DNA of 64,000 nucleotides from Cepaea nemoralis (Eukaryota; Mollusca; Gastropoda; Stylommatophora; Helicidae): positions 782,501-846,500 of the forward strand of contig JACEFZ010017449.1 in assembly GCA_014155875.1 (NCBI GenBank), given 5' to 3'. The position numbers and the translations under genes were made by a program. This document shows, one piece after another, positions 43,042-53,400 of the stretch; within the stretch, counting starts at the first letter, position 1, and every line of letters starts with the position of its first letter. The notes below the pieces were generated by a model. That model worked only from the letters and a program-made list of their open reading frames with translations, was not told the DNA's origin and did no database searches.

Positions 43042-43545
43042 TCTCTATTTTTGATTGAATTGATTTATTGATTGAATGATTGATTGATTGATTTAGGAAC
43101 CGACATCACAGCATTCGAGGCATTCCCATAAGCGCTCCGTCCCCATCCTCAGCAGCCAGCGAAGAGTTCCAACACAAATAGTACCAATAGCAATCTGATT
43201 ATATGTCCTTCTCACCTTTCCTCTGAGCGTCGAGCGTCGGCCAGATCCCCTCGTTACTCCACGCTGTCTCATTCTTGCTAGACCATGGTGATCCATTTGC
43301 TCCTCCGAGGTATACACGTGCTCCCACAAGGCCGCAACCACGTCTGCCTTGTCATGCATCAATACTCCACCAAGTTTTGCAGAGCCAGCCAATCTGTCCG
43401 CCTGTTCATTCCCCAGCACACCGGCATGCCCCGGAGAAAAGATCCAGGCGATGCTTGCCACCCGTGACCTCCGAAGCGAAGCAAGCCACTCTGCCCGAAG
43501 CTTGCCTGTCCTCACCTTCCTCAGCATGCTTTCGTCCAACAAGAT
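43042..43545 (-). mobile_element. RNase H-type LINE 3' end (antisense), second copy
   Basis: A 149-codon open frame. WIFSPGHAGVLGNEQADRLA holds the last catalytic His and Asp of RNase H, followed by the spacer and IGTICVGTLRWLLRMGTERL with a final C-L-E-C-C knuckle-like end. The tail on the minus strand is (ATCA)n (43042-43094). It is the same family as 42600, 56575 (+) and 57115 (-), in tandem with 42600. Confidence 0.83.
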
Positions 43546-43815
43546 AGGAGAAACTTGTTACTTGTTCTAGTATCTTACCGTTTACTTTGAAGTTTATTGA
43601 TCACCTTTCCTTTCCATTGCTAATTATCATAGTTTTCGTTCTAAGGATGTTAATATCTAAGCAACATTTTACCCTAAAGACTGTTTAATTGTTCGACTAG
43701 GTCTTGTAACTCTAGCTCGCTTTCTGCTAGTAACATAATATCGCCAGCACACTTAAGATTGTTTATGATTCTTCCATTTATGTTAAGTCCAGGCATTTCA
43801 ACATCTTTAAAAATT
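43546..43815 (-). mobile_element. LINE-W RT palm fragment (antisense)
   Basis: The minus strand reads INGRIINNLKCAGDIMLLAE, SELELQDLVEQLNSL, DINILRTKTMIISNGKE and VNGKILEQVTSFSYL. The A-G-D motif stands where active elements have A-D-D, so it is inactive. It is cut at 43545 by the RNase H-type element. Confidence 0.7.
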
Positions 43816-44112
43816 CAATAATGAAATCTAGCGCTGCTATTACCTCCACTTTAGTTGATTTATTCATTTCTGATTTTCTCTCTTTTTGATACGTTGAGTA
43901 TTCTCATATATCTCTTTGCGTTGCAATTTTTCTCTTGAATTTTTTCCTGTCATTGTCCAGATATGGCATTGTTTGCATAGAGTTGGTAGGAAGATTGTGT
44001 TGCAGAGTGCTTTGTTAGTATCTATTGATAAGTGTTTGTTCTTTAGTGGTTGAGTGTCGACTGGTTTAAATATCCACAACTCTGATTTTAAAAATAAAAG
44101 AGTTAGCACCAT
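43816..44112 (-). mobile_element. LINE-W post-RT fragment (antisense), out of order
   Basis: The minus frame reads LLFLKSELWIFKPVDTQ, TNKALCNTIFLPTLCKQCHI, WTMTGK. This normally lies downstream of the palm, yet here it is upstream of 43546-43815 on the same strand. It must be a rearranged or separate copy. Confidence 0.68.
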
Positions 44113-44124
44113 ATACCCAGTACA

Positions 44125-45496
44125 CCTCGAGGCGTTGAGAGAGGTCCTGTACTACTTACATACATGGCGTTGAGAGAGGTCCTGTACTACTTACATACAT
44201 ATAGTTGAGAGAAGTCCTGTACTACTACAATACATATAGTGAGAGACGTCCCTGTACTACTTACATACATATAGTTCGAGAGAGGTCCTGTACTACTTAC
44301 ATACATGGCGCTGAGAGAGGTCCTGTACTACTTACATACATGGTGTTGAGAGAGGTCCTGTACTACTTACATACATATAGTTGAGAGAGGTCCTGTACTA
44401 CTTACATACATGGCGCTGAGAGAGGTCCTGTACTACTTACATACATGGCGTTGAGAGAGGTCCTGTACTACTTACATACATATAGTTGAGAGAAGTCCTG
44501 TACTACTTACATACATATAGTTGAGAGACGTCCTGTACTACTTACATACATATAGTTCGAGAGAGGTCCTGTACTACTTACATACATGGCGCTGAGAGAG
44601 GTCCTGTACTACTTACATACATGGTGTTGAGAGAGGTCCTGTACTACTTACATACATATAGTTCGAGAGAGGTCCTGTACTACTTACATACATGGCGCTG
44701 AGAGAGGTCCTGTACTATTACATACATGGTGTTTGAGAGAGGTCCTGTACTACATTACATACATATAGTTGGAGAGGTCCTGTACTACTTACCTACATGA
44801 CGCTGAGAGAGGTCCTGTACTACTTACATACATGGTGTTGAGAGAGGTCCTGTACTACTTACATACATATAGTTGAGAGAGGTCCTGTACTACTTACATA
44901 CATGACGCTGAGAGAGGTCCTGTACTACTTACATACATATAGTTGAGAGAGGTCCTGTACTACTTACATACATATGCTGAGAGAGGTCCTGTACTACTTA
45001 CATACATGACGCTGAGAGACGTCCTGTACTACTTACATACATATAGTTGAGAGAGGTCCTGTACTACTTACATACATATAGTGAGAGAGGTCTCTGTACT
45101 ACTACATACAATAGCTGAGAGAGGTCCTGTATACTTACATACATGACGCTGCGAGAGGTCCTGTACTACTTACATACATATAGTTGAGAGAGGTCCTGTA
45201 CTACTTACATACATGGCGCTGAGAGAGGTCCTGTACTACTTACATACATATAGTTGAGAGAAGTCCTGTACTACTTACATACATATAGTTGAGAGAAGTC
45301 CTGTACTACTTACATACATATAGTTGAGAGAGGTCCTGTACTACTTACATACATATAGTTAAGAGAGGTCCTGTACTACTTACATACATGGCGTTGAGAG
45401 AGGTCCTGTACTACTTACATACATGGCGCTAAGAGAAGTCCTGTACTACTTACATACATGGCGCTGAGAGAGGTCCTGTACTACTTACATACATTC
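44125..45496. repeat. 35-bp minisatellite carrying a GTAAGT motif
   Basis: About 39 copies of GAGAGAGGTCCTGTACTACT + TACATACATGGCGTT. The last bases alternate between GGCGTT/GGCGCT and ATAGTT. On the minus strand every unit has ATGTATGTAAGTAGTAC, a good 5' splice-site-like sequence. The array ends exactly at the Cys-rich ORF described next. Confidence 0.95.
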
Positions 45497-45637
45497 AAGG
45501 TCATCACACTGGATGCCCTCTTGACAGAAACAAACGCCAAAGAGAAGGTCGTCTGTACCACATACGCACAGAATATAACCGTCATGACAAATACGATTTC
45601 GGTGGCCTTCGGGATTCATGAGTGAGCACTCCTTATA
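45487..45637 (-). other. Cys-rich exon-like ORF (unknown)
   Basis: The minus strand encodes KECSLMNPEGHRNRICHDGY followed by LCVCGTDDLLFGVCFCQEGI and QCDDLEC: nine Cys in about 47 residues. It runs without interruption into TAT|GTAAGT, a donor-like site shared with the minisatellite. The upstream side meets the SINE E head at about 45632, so an acceptor is not visible. It could be an exon of a secreted or EGF-like protein, or a chance frame. I do not recognise a family. Confidence 0.35.
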
Positions 45638-45800
45638 AACTTCTGGTGTGCTTAGGCAACGGGTTAAACCTCCATACCAGTCAGTTGGACTAAGATGTTG
45701 ACTACTCATTCCTGACTTGGGGACGTAAATTACAAGTACCCCAGAAGTTGGAATGGGTTTGCGTGACAGCGAGGGGCGCTGGTAATAAGAAAGCTACTCC
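45632..45800 (+). mobile_element. SINE E, 5'-truncated head and body
   Basis: AAACTTCTGGTGTGCTTAGG, GCCAGTC-type and AGTTGGACTAAGATGTTGAC, CTGACTTGGGGACGTAAATT, AGCGAGGGGCGCTGGTAATA. Confidence 0.78.
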
Positions 45801-46002
45801 TATTTGTCTATATCACCATATTTTGATAGTCTACATATTTGTTCACATTATTCAATGTCCATATTTCAGCACCATACACTAATGTAGGGTATTTATTTGA
45901 ACATTTCATCACTGTAAGTGAGAGAAGCTGTTTCTTCGCGATTATCTTCGTGTTTGTTTTTCTTCTTCCTTGCGTACTGTGTAAGGTACTAGCACTTCCT
46001 TA
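45801..46002. other. Unassigned sequence
   Basis: Short region without a recognised feature. Confidence 0.3.
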
Positions 46003-46386
46003 TTCAGGGGGCTGAGTGGTCTCGAGGTATGGTGTCCTTCTCGAGTGCTGGAGGTTTTGGGTTCTAGCCCCGGTGAGGGCCGGGATTTTTTCACGTGGAC
46101 TTCTAGTAACAAAATTTCCCCTGGTATCTGGGTAGTGAGATCGGACACCCGTGTGTATTGTTGCGCGCGTAAAATATCCCATGCAGTTGGAAATCGAAAA
46201 AGGGTAGCCCAACAGCGCTGCCCGGGCAAAAACAATCTACCCAAAGTATTTCTCCCCGGTGCTACGGAGTTCGTTCACTGAGCTGAGATTCTCCGGACTT
46301 AGGCTTGAGTTAGGAGTAGAATGGAGCACTTATGGGTTACACCCGTGTGCCGTGATGTTCATCCCTCGACTAAACTAAACTAAATA
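46003..46386 (+). mobile_element. SINE B, full length
   Basis: Head GGGCTGAGTGGTCTCGAGG, GGGTTCTAGCCCCGG (B-box), TTCACGTGGACTTCTAGTAA, GGTAGTGAGATCGGACACCC, GCGCTGCCCGGGC, TACCCAAAGTATTTC, GTTACACCCGTGTGCCGTGA. The tail is GACTAAACTAAACTAAA. Confidence 0.9.
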
Positions 46387-46397
46387 AACTTGCTTAT

Positions 46398-46700
46398 TTC
46401 CATAGTCTGTGAAGAACGGTGAGGAATGTAACTGGTATCCGTAACTCATAAAACCAGTATTTGATGTTTTGAAGTTAGTTGCAAATCATTTACATGACAT
46501 TGTAATCTACCGCAACATTTATTGCCTTTTGTGTTACACTAGGCAATGTTTACGTTCAGTAATTTGCCATTGATTTCTGAACAGCGTACTCTCATATCAT
46601 CTAAATCAACGCAAGGCCATCTACTCCAGAATGGCCTGCGGCTGATTTCGAACCATCAACCCAGAATGTCGGGGAATTGTGAAACGGTGTTCCCCAACCC
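46398..46700. repeat. Dispersed repeat C, copy 2, with SINE A-like end
   Basis: Blocks as at 9470-9625, continuing with ACGTTCAGTAATTTGCCATT, which matches antisense SINE A. Repeat C may therefore be a diverged SINE A subfamily with an extra 3' segment. Confidence 0.6.
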
Positions 46701-46821
46701 TTGAGCCGAAAGCGCCGTCAAATTTAAAAAGCCTACTCACAAAACATATAGCATGTATTGTTTTCATATTGTTTCACTTGGTGCTCACTCGCTTTGAACT
46801 CAAAAGTAATCCATAAAAAAA

Positions 46822-47030
46822 AAAACTACTTCTGGTAGTGCTGGACTGAATTTTGCGTGTGGATTAAGTGTCCCTCGCCATCAGGCGAACCCATTCCGAC
46901 TACAGAGGTAATTTACGTCCCCAAGTCAAGGACGACATGTCAGCATTTTAGTCCAACTGCGGTTTAGGAGTTGAACCGTTTACCTCGGCATCAGCAAACC
47001 GGATGTTTAAGAACACGTAGCATGTATGAT
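46822..47030 (-). mobile_element. SINE E, near full length (antisense)
   Basis: A-run, TTTTGCGTGTGGATTAAGTG, TCCCTCGCCATCAGGCGAAC, GGTAATTTACGTCCCCAAGT, AGTTGAACCGTTTACCTCGG (B-box reversed), CAAACCGGATGTTTAAG. Confidence 0.8.
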
Positions 47031-47072
47031 TCTCATATACCCACTAATTAGGAAGCTAATCTGTGCGATGTT

Positions 47073-47200
47073 GCGAAACTCTATTAGCGAGATCTAGAAG
47101 AGGAGACTAAAGCAATTCAGGACTTATAAATATGTAATGAAACTCTATTAGTGAGATCTAGAAGTTGAAAATGAAGAAATTATGGATTTAACAATATAAA
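47073..47200. repeat. 65-bp tandem duplication
   Basis: GAAACTCTATTAGCGAGATC (47074) recurs as GAAACTCTATTAGTGAGATC at about 47139. Flanking blocks are also repeated. Two copies. Confidence 0.75.
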
Positions 47201-47805
47201 ATGAAAGTGACCGAACCAAATGAAACACACACTGAGGCTCAAGAGATACATAACTCCCAGTGGAGTATCCACTTAACAGACGCACTTACACGCGCCGTCG
47301 TGGCATATTTAAACCCAGAGTGCATTACTAAAACAAACAGACTATGAAAGAATATACTTTAAGTGGGAACTTCTCGATGTTCCACTCTGGACTATCAACT
47401 TTGTCATTCGAGTATTTATGTTGCGTGTTGTACACAATATGAGAACCATTGCTGCCAGTAACTCCCCCTATCGAGCATGGGCTGTCACTCTTGTCGTCAT
47501 AACTCTCTCAGATAGCATCTAAACGACATTGTTGTCTGCCAAGACAACCCAACATTCTGTTTACCTCTGTTTGCTGTTGGTTGTTTACGAGTCGAAGCAT
47601 TGCTGGCTTTTGCGTGAGTATCTCTTTCATTGTTTGTTATTGTTGTTGTTGTCGTCATTTTGTGGATCACGTTTGAGTTCCTCTAATGGCTGTCAGAGTG
47701 GGCGTGTAATGGTTAGACACTTTCAGCAGGTAGTTGAGCCAAATAGGTGAGAATGCAGGCACAACATGAGAACTGGCGGTATTACAGTTGTGGTCCGTTC
47801 AAATC
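47201..47805. other. Unassigned sequence
   Basis: No recognised features. Confidence 0.35.
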
Positions 47806-48056
47806 TATCTTGGTCTCTCGCTGTCTCTGTCTATCTTATCTGTCTCTCTGTCTCTCTCATTGTCTGTCTGTCTACCTGTCTGTGTGTATATCTGTCTGTA
47901 TCTGTTTGTCTCTTTTGTTTATCTGTCTGTCTCTGTTTATCTGTCTGTCCCTGTTTATTTGTCAGTCTATCTTTGTCTGCTGTCTTTGTCTGTCTCTCTT
48001 AGTCTGTCTGACTCTCTGTCTCTCTGTCTGTCTATCTATCTGTCTCATTACCTGCC

Positions 48057-48098
<42 letters not shown>

Positions 48099-48099
48099 C

Positions 48100-48140
<41 letters not shown>

Positions 48141-48305
48141 CATTGCCTGCCTCTGTCTGCCTGCCTGTCTGTCTGCATGTCTCATTACCTGCCTCTGTCT
48201 GTCTGGTCTCATTGCCTGCCTCTGCCTGCCTGCCTGTCTGTGTCTGTCTACCTGTCTCATTGCCTGCCTCGGTCTCTGTCTCATAGCCTACCTCTGCCTG
48301 TCCTG
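47806..48305. repeat. (TGTC)n-rich imperfect array
   Basis: TGTC/TGCC/TCTC repeats, most regular at 48055-48140. CATTGCCTGCCTCTGTCTGC-like 30-40-bp superunits occur from 48140 on. The Cys/Leu/Ser-rich open frames (up to 179 codons) are artefacts. Confidence 0.93.
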
Positions 48306-49350
48306 ATTCTCAGACTGTCCTTACACACGACTGTTTATCCCTCTCCCTGTAAAATTCCTACCCGGGTATGTGTTCCTTTAACGCCCGTACCTTCAATGAA
48401 AACAGTAGATAGTGTAATATCTCAGCGTCTTTCATTACCCAATGTTGACACTCACACGGGGCTGTGTACTGACATGAAAGACTACCACCCTGCTACACAG
48501 CCGCAACCCTACACACAAAGAATATCTCCACTCAACAAGAAATGTAAAAGTAGATAACTATCGGACGTTGATGTGTACCTCTGCCTGGTGCTGGCCCCAT
48601 TTGGGCGCCCGCAGAACCGCATTAATTCTGCCGTAAACGAGTTTTGTTGCCCGTTACTTCTTCATGTGAAACTCGAAAAAAGGACACGGAGAACCGCTGG
48701 TGAGATGTGGACCAACCAGGCGTCGACAGATGAAGGACCTTTTGATGTCATCCTCACCATATCAGTACGACCATAAACGGACTGGATCTGGTTTCACGAC
48801 TTTTCTAGAGGGCCGGTATCGGGGGAAATGTGGACGGAAACTTAGCTTAAGCGTTGTCACCCCGGTAGACTTCAGTTATTGCACGTGTCGCCATGGCGAC
48901 CTTGCAGGTAAAAGAGATACCCGTTTGTAGCCCTTGGTCGCATGTCGCTATCAATAGCTAGATAAGTGACTTTTATGCATGCGCCAGTTTGGAGATCTGC
49001 CTTTTGAAATCATTATGTGGAGCTTCGATGATATAGTTATTAGAGCGCTTGGTTGCCGGACATTTTGCCAGGGTTGAATATGGATCATAGACAGGGTAGT
49101 TTTTATAAACATCTAAGTTAAATGGCAGAACACGTGATTATGATGATGATGATGACGATGCGGTCTGGGAAGGAAATATGATGATGAAAGAAACTGGACA
49201 ACCCAACTCGTGTGTCGTGTTCTAGTACATAAGAATGCCTAACACTCAACACCCCAGGAAGTGTTTGTGCTATTCTGCTATGGGAATACTTTACCTATTT
49301 TCGAAGTCGTCAAAATTCCTGCCCGCCACTCCGTAGGTTTGCGGGTTCGC

Positions 49351-49353
<3 letters not shown>
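48306..49353. other. Unassigned sequence
   Basis: 1 kb with no recognisable exon or repeat. Frames at 48573-48776 and 48700-48930 lack domains. Confidence 0.35.
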
Positions 49354-49431
<78 letters not shown>

Positions 49432-49432
49432 A
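49354..49432. repeat. (TA)n microsatellite
   Basis: TA repeats with ATTATTA interruptions. Confidence 0.94.
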
Positions 49433-49499
49433 TCAATATAAGAGTAGTAATGTACAAAAATGTATTGTAATACTATAAACATACTTTACTTCCAAATAA

Positions 49500-49990
49500 T
49501 GTGTCATCTTCTGTGTCTTTGATGCTCCAGCTTTCTGCGCGGCGATGTTTCGTACCTTACCGAGTAGGATCTGTGTTGCATTTTCCCCCTCTTGCATTTC
49601 AAACGCTGCACTTTGATAACACGGCTGAGTGGCTAGTTGTAGGCTTTTGGTTAAGAACTGATCCTTCATGGTCACCCGTTTCTGCTTCTTCAATGGTAGT
49701 AGTCACACTAGAAACAATTTCTTCATCGTTAAAAATGTCAAAACCTCCATCAGTTTGTCACATTCAAACCAATCTGTTACTTCTTCTGGCGTAATGTTTT
49801 CACTGTTTAGTCCCTAGTCCTACATTGTTGCACAGTTGCACAATGTCGTCAAAACTAACAGTTTCAGTTCCTTCAGTTTCGTCAACAGGTTCAGACAAGA
49901 GTTTATTGCACCCATTCTTTATTTTAGACACTGTAAGGTCAGCTCAGGCAGTGACGAAAATGCATATAGCGTCCTATATGTTGTATCTAA
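49500..49990 (-). pseudogene. Tigger/pogo-type transposase, C-terminal remnant
   Basis: Minus frames give SFDDIVQLCNNVGLGTK, ENITPEEVTDWFECDKTDGG (across a stop/indel) and FDIFNDEEIVSSVTTTIEEA. The T-x-E-E-x-x-x-W-F-E and (D/N)DEEIVxxV motifs plus an acidic stretch are typical of the region after the DDE domain of CENP-B-like Tigger transposases. Stops and a frameshift interrupt it, and the DDE core was not found. It is the only clear class II coding remnant in the window. Confidence 0.65.
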
Positions 49991-50077
49991 TCTTTTTTTT
50001 AAATTTTAAATTTAGACGATGACGGATAACAGAAACTAACCGTTAAACGAGTGACGGTTAATCGAAGTTTTATTGTG

Positions 50078-50090
50078 TGTGAGAGAGGAG

Positions 50091-50141
<51 letters not shown>
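50078..50141. repeat. (GA)n microsatellite
   Basis: GA tract with GGAG interruptions. Confidence 0.95.
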
Positions 50142-50143
<2 letters not shown>

Positions 50144-50224
50144 CAAGCAAAATGAGTTATGAGATGAATGAGTGTCTATGCACCTCCCATGTCGAGCCAG
50201 CCTAAAATAGACACGAGCCAATGT

Positions 50225-50360
50225 TTTGGGAAGTAAAGCCTGATATTGACCACACCACAAATCTACAACCGATTGGTGTATACAATAATGCGTCTAGCGC
50301 CATGCGCCTATGCTTAATGCGCCAGAAAGCCTATAAAATGGTCCTGGATCTAGTGACCTG
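50225..50360 (+). repeat. Dispersed repeat J, copy 2
   Basis: GATATTGACCACACCACAAA, GATTGGTGTATACAA, and a GATCTAGTGACC end align with 3940-4105. Confidence 0.55.
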
Positions 50361-50487
50361 CCATATACCCAATACACGTAATCACGCGGGACAGGCCTTT
50401 GCGTTTTTTTTACTTTCAACGTTTCTTCTACAACTTTCTTTTCCTCAGCTGTTTTCTCCGTGTTCATTTAGTTCTTTCCGGCTATAG

Positions 50488-50590
50488 ATACCGTCTTCGA
50501 AACACAGCTGCGGGCGATTTGGCAGCAGACCGCCTTGCTCTTGTTTGTTTACGAAATGGTATGGGTGCCGATCGTTCAGAATGGTAACGT
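50488..50590 (+). mobile_element. SINE A, internal fragment
   Basis: TCTTCGAAACACAGCTGCGG, GCGATTTGGCAGCAGACCGC, GGGTGCCGATCGTTCAGAAT. It breaks off inside the 3' domain. Confidence 0.78.
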
Positions 50591-51244
50591 TAAAAATATA
50601 GATCGTAAGTATCCACACAGTATCAATCTGTGACTCTCCAGTGATATTCTTGTGAAAACGCTACCCATTGCAACACTACAATACAGTACCACATCAAGAT
50701 AGAGAGATGAATTCTGAGCATTTCTCTCCCAATTATGAAAGCATTAATCGTGCACTATGTTACGTTCTCAGCGGGGACCTCACTTAGGCAGGCGCTCAGT
50801 CTCGCTACACTGAGTTCCCATTGAGGGAACATCTCCTGAAATGGATCGTCGAGGGAGGTCCCGTTGGAAGGGTCTTACCGGTTCAGGTATCTCCGGTAAG
50901 CGATACTATCTAGCGCCCAGTTGTGGGGCGGCGGCGGCAGGGGGCGGGTGGAGGGTGTTGGGAGCTTTGAAAGGTTGTGGAAGGGGGAGGGGGGAGTGAT
51001 AGTTTGCTGGGAATAAGAACGTTTTCCTCTTGGTTAATTTAGCTCTGTTGTCGTTTACAAAAACGATTAAATGGTGGCTGATGTTTTTAAACGTTCTTGC
51101 TTATTTGGTTTTGTTTATTTGGAGTGTTTATTTGTTGTGTGAAGAAGGATAAGAAACTCATTTAGTTAAACAAAACGCATACATGTAACACACAATCATG
51201 TGTATGTACACATATGCACGTGTGCCCGTGTGTATTTATGTGCA
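50591..51244. other. Unassigned; G-rich stretch
   Basis: 50920-51000 is GC/G-rich (GGGGCGGCGGCGGCAGGGG). 50760-50920 has moderate GC. No exon or promoter can be supported. Confidence 0.35.
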
Positions 51245-51400
51245 TATGGCAGACCGTGTCGCGTTGTGTTAAAACGTGCTGGTATGGGAGCCGGTCGTTC
51301 AGAAAGCAATGGCAAACAACTGAACGTAACATTTGCCTAGTACATCAACAGCTGCTGATAAATGCTGGTGTTGACTGCAACGTCCCGCAAGGGATAAGGT
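51245..51400 (+). mobile_element. SINE A, 3' two-thirds
   Basis: GGCAGACCGTGTCGCGTTGT, GGTATGGGAGCCGGTCGTTC, CATCAACAGCTGCTGATAAA, TGCTGGTGTTGACTGCAACG. Confidence 0.82.
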
Positions 51401-51454
51401 AAGGGATAAGGGAACATGTTTTGTTTGTTGGTTCTGTTTCTTCATCTACTTCTT

Positions 51455-51660
51455 ATTCCTCCACCTCCTCCTCCCTCTCCTCCTCCTCTTCGTCCCTCCT
51501 CCTCCGCCTCCCTCTCTTCTTCTTCTTCTTCTTCTTCTTCTTCTTCTTCTTCTTCTTCTTCTTCTTCTTCTTCTTCTTCTTCTTCTTCTTCGCCTCCTCC
51601 TCCTCCTCCTCCTCCTTCTCCTCCTCCTACACATCACCCCTCTTCTTTCTTCTTCTCCAT
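51455..51660. repeat. (CTC)n/(TTC)n pyrimidine tract
   Basis: CCTCCT and TTCTTC repeats; about 24 TTC units at 51518-51590. Poly-Ser/Phe/Arg frames are artefacts. Confidence 0.95.
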
Positions 51661-51790
51661 GCGGTGACTACCTTTGATTACAGTCCCGGGTCAGATCTCA
51701 TGTTGAACTCCACCATGTTCTTACTGTCCTCCCTCTGTACTTCTAGTCCGATATGAACGTCATGTAAATCTTGTGGGCCAGTATATCTGT

Positions 51791-52038
51791 CCTTTTTTTT
51801 TTTTTAAAGTTGCATATCCCTTTCAGAACGTCGCAGTAAACACCAACATTTTCCAGCTGCTGTTGATGTTCTTGGCAAGATTACACTCAGTACTTTGCCA
51901 TTGCTTTCTGAGCGACCGGTTCACATACATCCGTAATTAGCCACGGGAAGCTATCTGCTACCGAATCTCGCGCAGCTGTGTTCCCCACGTGGATATACGG
52001 GATTACGAAGAAACACCTTCGCCAGGGAGCGCGGCGTA
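51791..52038 (-). mobile_element. SINE A, near full length (antisense)
   Basis: T12, GTTGCATATCCCTTTCAGAA, TTTTCCAGCTGCTGTTGATG, CCATTGCTTTCTGAGCGACC, ACGTGGATATACGGGATTAC. Confidence 0.85.
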
Positions 52039-52651
52039 TCTGTCGTATATAACTTAATTAAAGTATTCCGTTATCACACTACGTATGGATGACATGATGA
52101 ATGCAATGAGAAATATTTAGGACAATCTTTACCTCACTTTCGCAAGCGACTAGAGCAGGCGTCAAACTCGCGCACGACAGTGCTCATGACATTATTAGCG
52201 CAGTTCGCTCAACTTCGCTAGCGCATTCGCTAAATCTGGGTCTCAGCTGGGTATATACTGTGTATATATATATATATATATATATATGAGGATTATTTTA
52301 CTAGTCATTACCTCCTATAGACAATAATCCCATTCAAATTTGTTTCCAGATAAGTAGCTGATTTGGTCACAGGATTATCAGTCTGAGGCTGTTATGGGTC
52401 CTAATTATAACTTCGCGTATAAGGTTGAACGGGGCAGAGGTAATGGGAAAATGACCGAATATACAGATGACATTTGTTCAGAACATCTTCAGTTGTGGAG
52501 ACGCAGAGACAGTAGAGATTGTGCACATCCAATTCAGTCTTTTATGCCCCGCCACGAAGCAAATGTTGGCGATATATCCCTGCCTGCTTACCCGAGTGCG
52601 GCAGTCCTGGCTCCATTGATTCTGTGACATCCTGACTGCAGTAGGAGGCTT
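52039..52651. other. Unassigned sequence with short (TA)n
   Basis: (TA)n at 52258-52287. The + frame 52394-52627 has no domain. Confidence 0.35.
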
Positions 52652-52740
52652 CGGTGGAAGCCGTGCCATTGCAGACGATAGGACGCTGTCTTACTCTGCC
52701 TATAGCTATGGGTTCGAATCCAGCATAAATACGCTTACAT
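52652..52740 (+). mobile_element. Possible tRNA-like SINE head
   Basis: B-box-like GGGTTCGAATCCAG at 52711-52724 with an A-box-like GACGATAGGACGC about 40 nt before. No body is recognised. Confidence 0.35.
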
Positions 52741-52904
52741 ACGCCTGGCTTACTATTATTTTATTATTTTATTATTATTATATATATATGGTACAGCCCG
52801 TACTATGTATAACTATTACACTGACCCACCCAAGATTACGTATGCTCAAATGTCCTGGGAAATAAAGGCAGCTGATGTAATAGTTACATCACCTAGTGGA
52901 TAGC

Positions 52905-53007
52905 GAGCAGTCGGCCTGGCTGACAGGATAAGAGCGGTGTAACTTCTGAGACGTCGATAGCAGGGTAGCGGGTGCAGCCGCTAAACCGGCCAGTTGGGCT
53001 TCAGCTT
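52905..53007 (+). mobile_element. SINE E head fragment
   Basis: CCTGGCTGACAGGATAAGAG, GCGGGTGCAGCCGCTAAACC, CGGCCAGTTGGGCT. It corresponds to the SINE E head and B-box segment. Confidence 0.5.
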
Positions 53008-53096
53008 CTCGTTCAGCAATGGCAAACTACTGAACGTTTAGCAATGGCAAACTACTGAACGTTTAGCAGTGGCAAACTACGGAACGTGAAATTGAC
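53008..53096 (+). mobile_element. SINE A scrap with internal triplication
   Basis: AGCAATGGCAAACTACTGAA + CGTT occurs three times in a row (about 53018, 53041, 53065, roughly 24-bp period) where other SINE A copies have it once. Confidence 0.8.
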
Positions 53097-53109
53097 TTAA
53101 AAATTAAAG

Positions 53110-53400
53110 CAGGGTTAGGGTGCTGTATCCAATTTTATAAGAACGCCGTTGGGACTATATCGGCCATGTACTCAGAATGGACTAGACTCCTCAACCAAGC
53201 CCTCATATGGTCACCAGTAGGGAAAAGAAAACGGGGAAGACCAAGAGAGACCCTGCGTAGAACCATCATCAGAGAAGGCTCATTCAACGGCCAAGTGAAT
53301 ATCCAGGATCTGCAACAGATAGCAGCGAACCGCCAGACATGAAGAGCCATGACTTCTGCCCTATGCGCCGACTTAGGCTCAAGAGGAAAGACTAACTAAC
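53110..53400 (+). mobile_element. LINE-V 3' fragment
   Basis: The + frame reads EWTRLLNQALIWSPVGKRKR, GRPRETLRRTIIRE, NIQDLQQIAANRQT then a stop, RAMTSALCADLGS. This is the C-terminal tail of a non-LTR ORF2. The end is an (ACTAA)n-type TAACTAACTAACTA. Confidence 0.75.

Noticed and set aside
44125..45496. CRISPR-like regular repeats (also 37650-38358, 23566-24256, 18891-19135)
   Set aside because: Units are contiguous with no unique spacers, in a eukaryotic context; they are minisatellites.
50920..51000. CpG-island-like promoter
   Set aside because: Short, mostly G-rich rather than CpG-rich, with no adjacent exon found.
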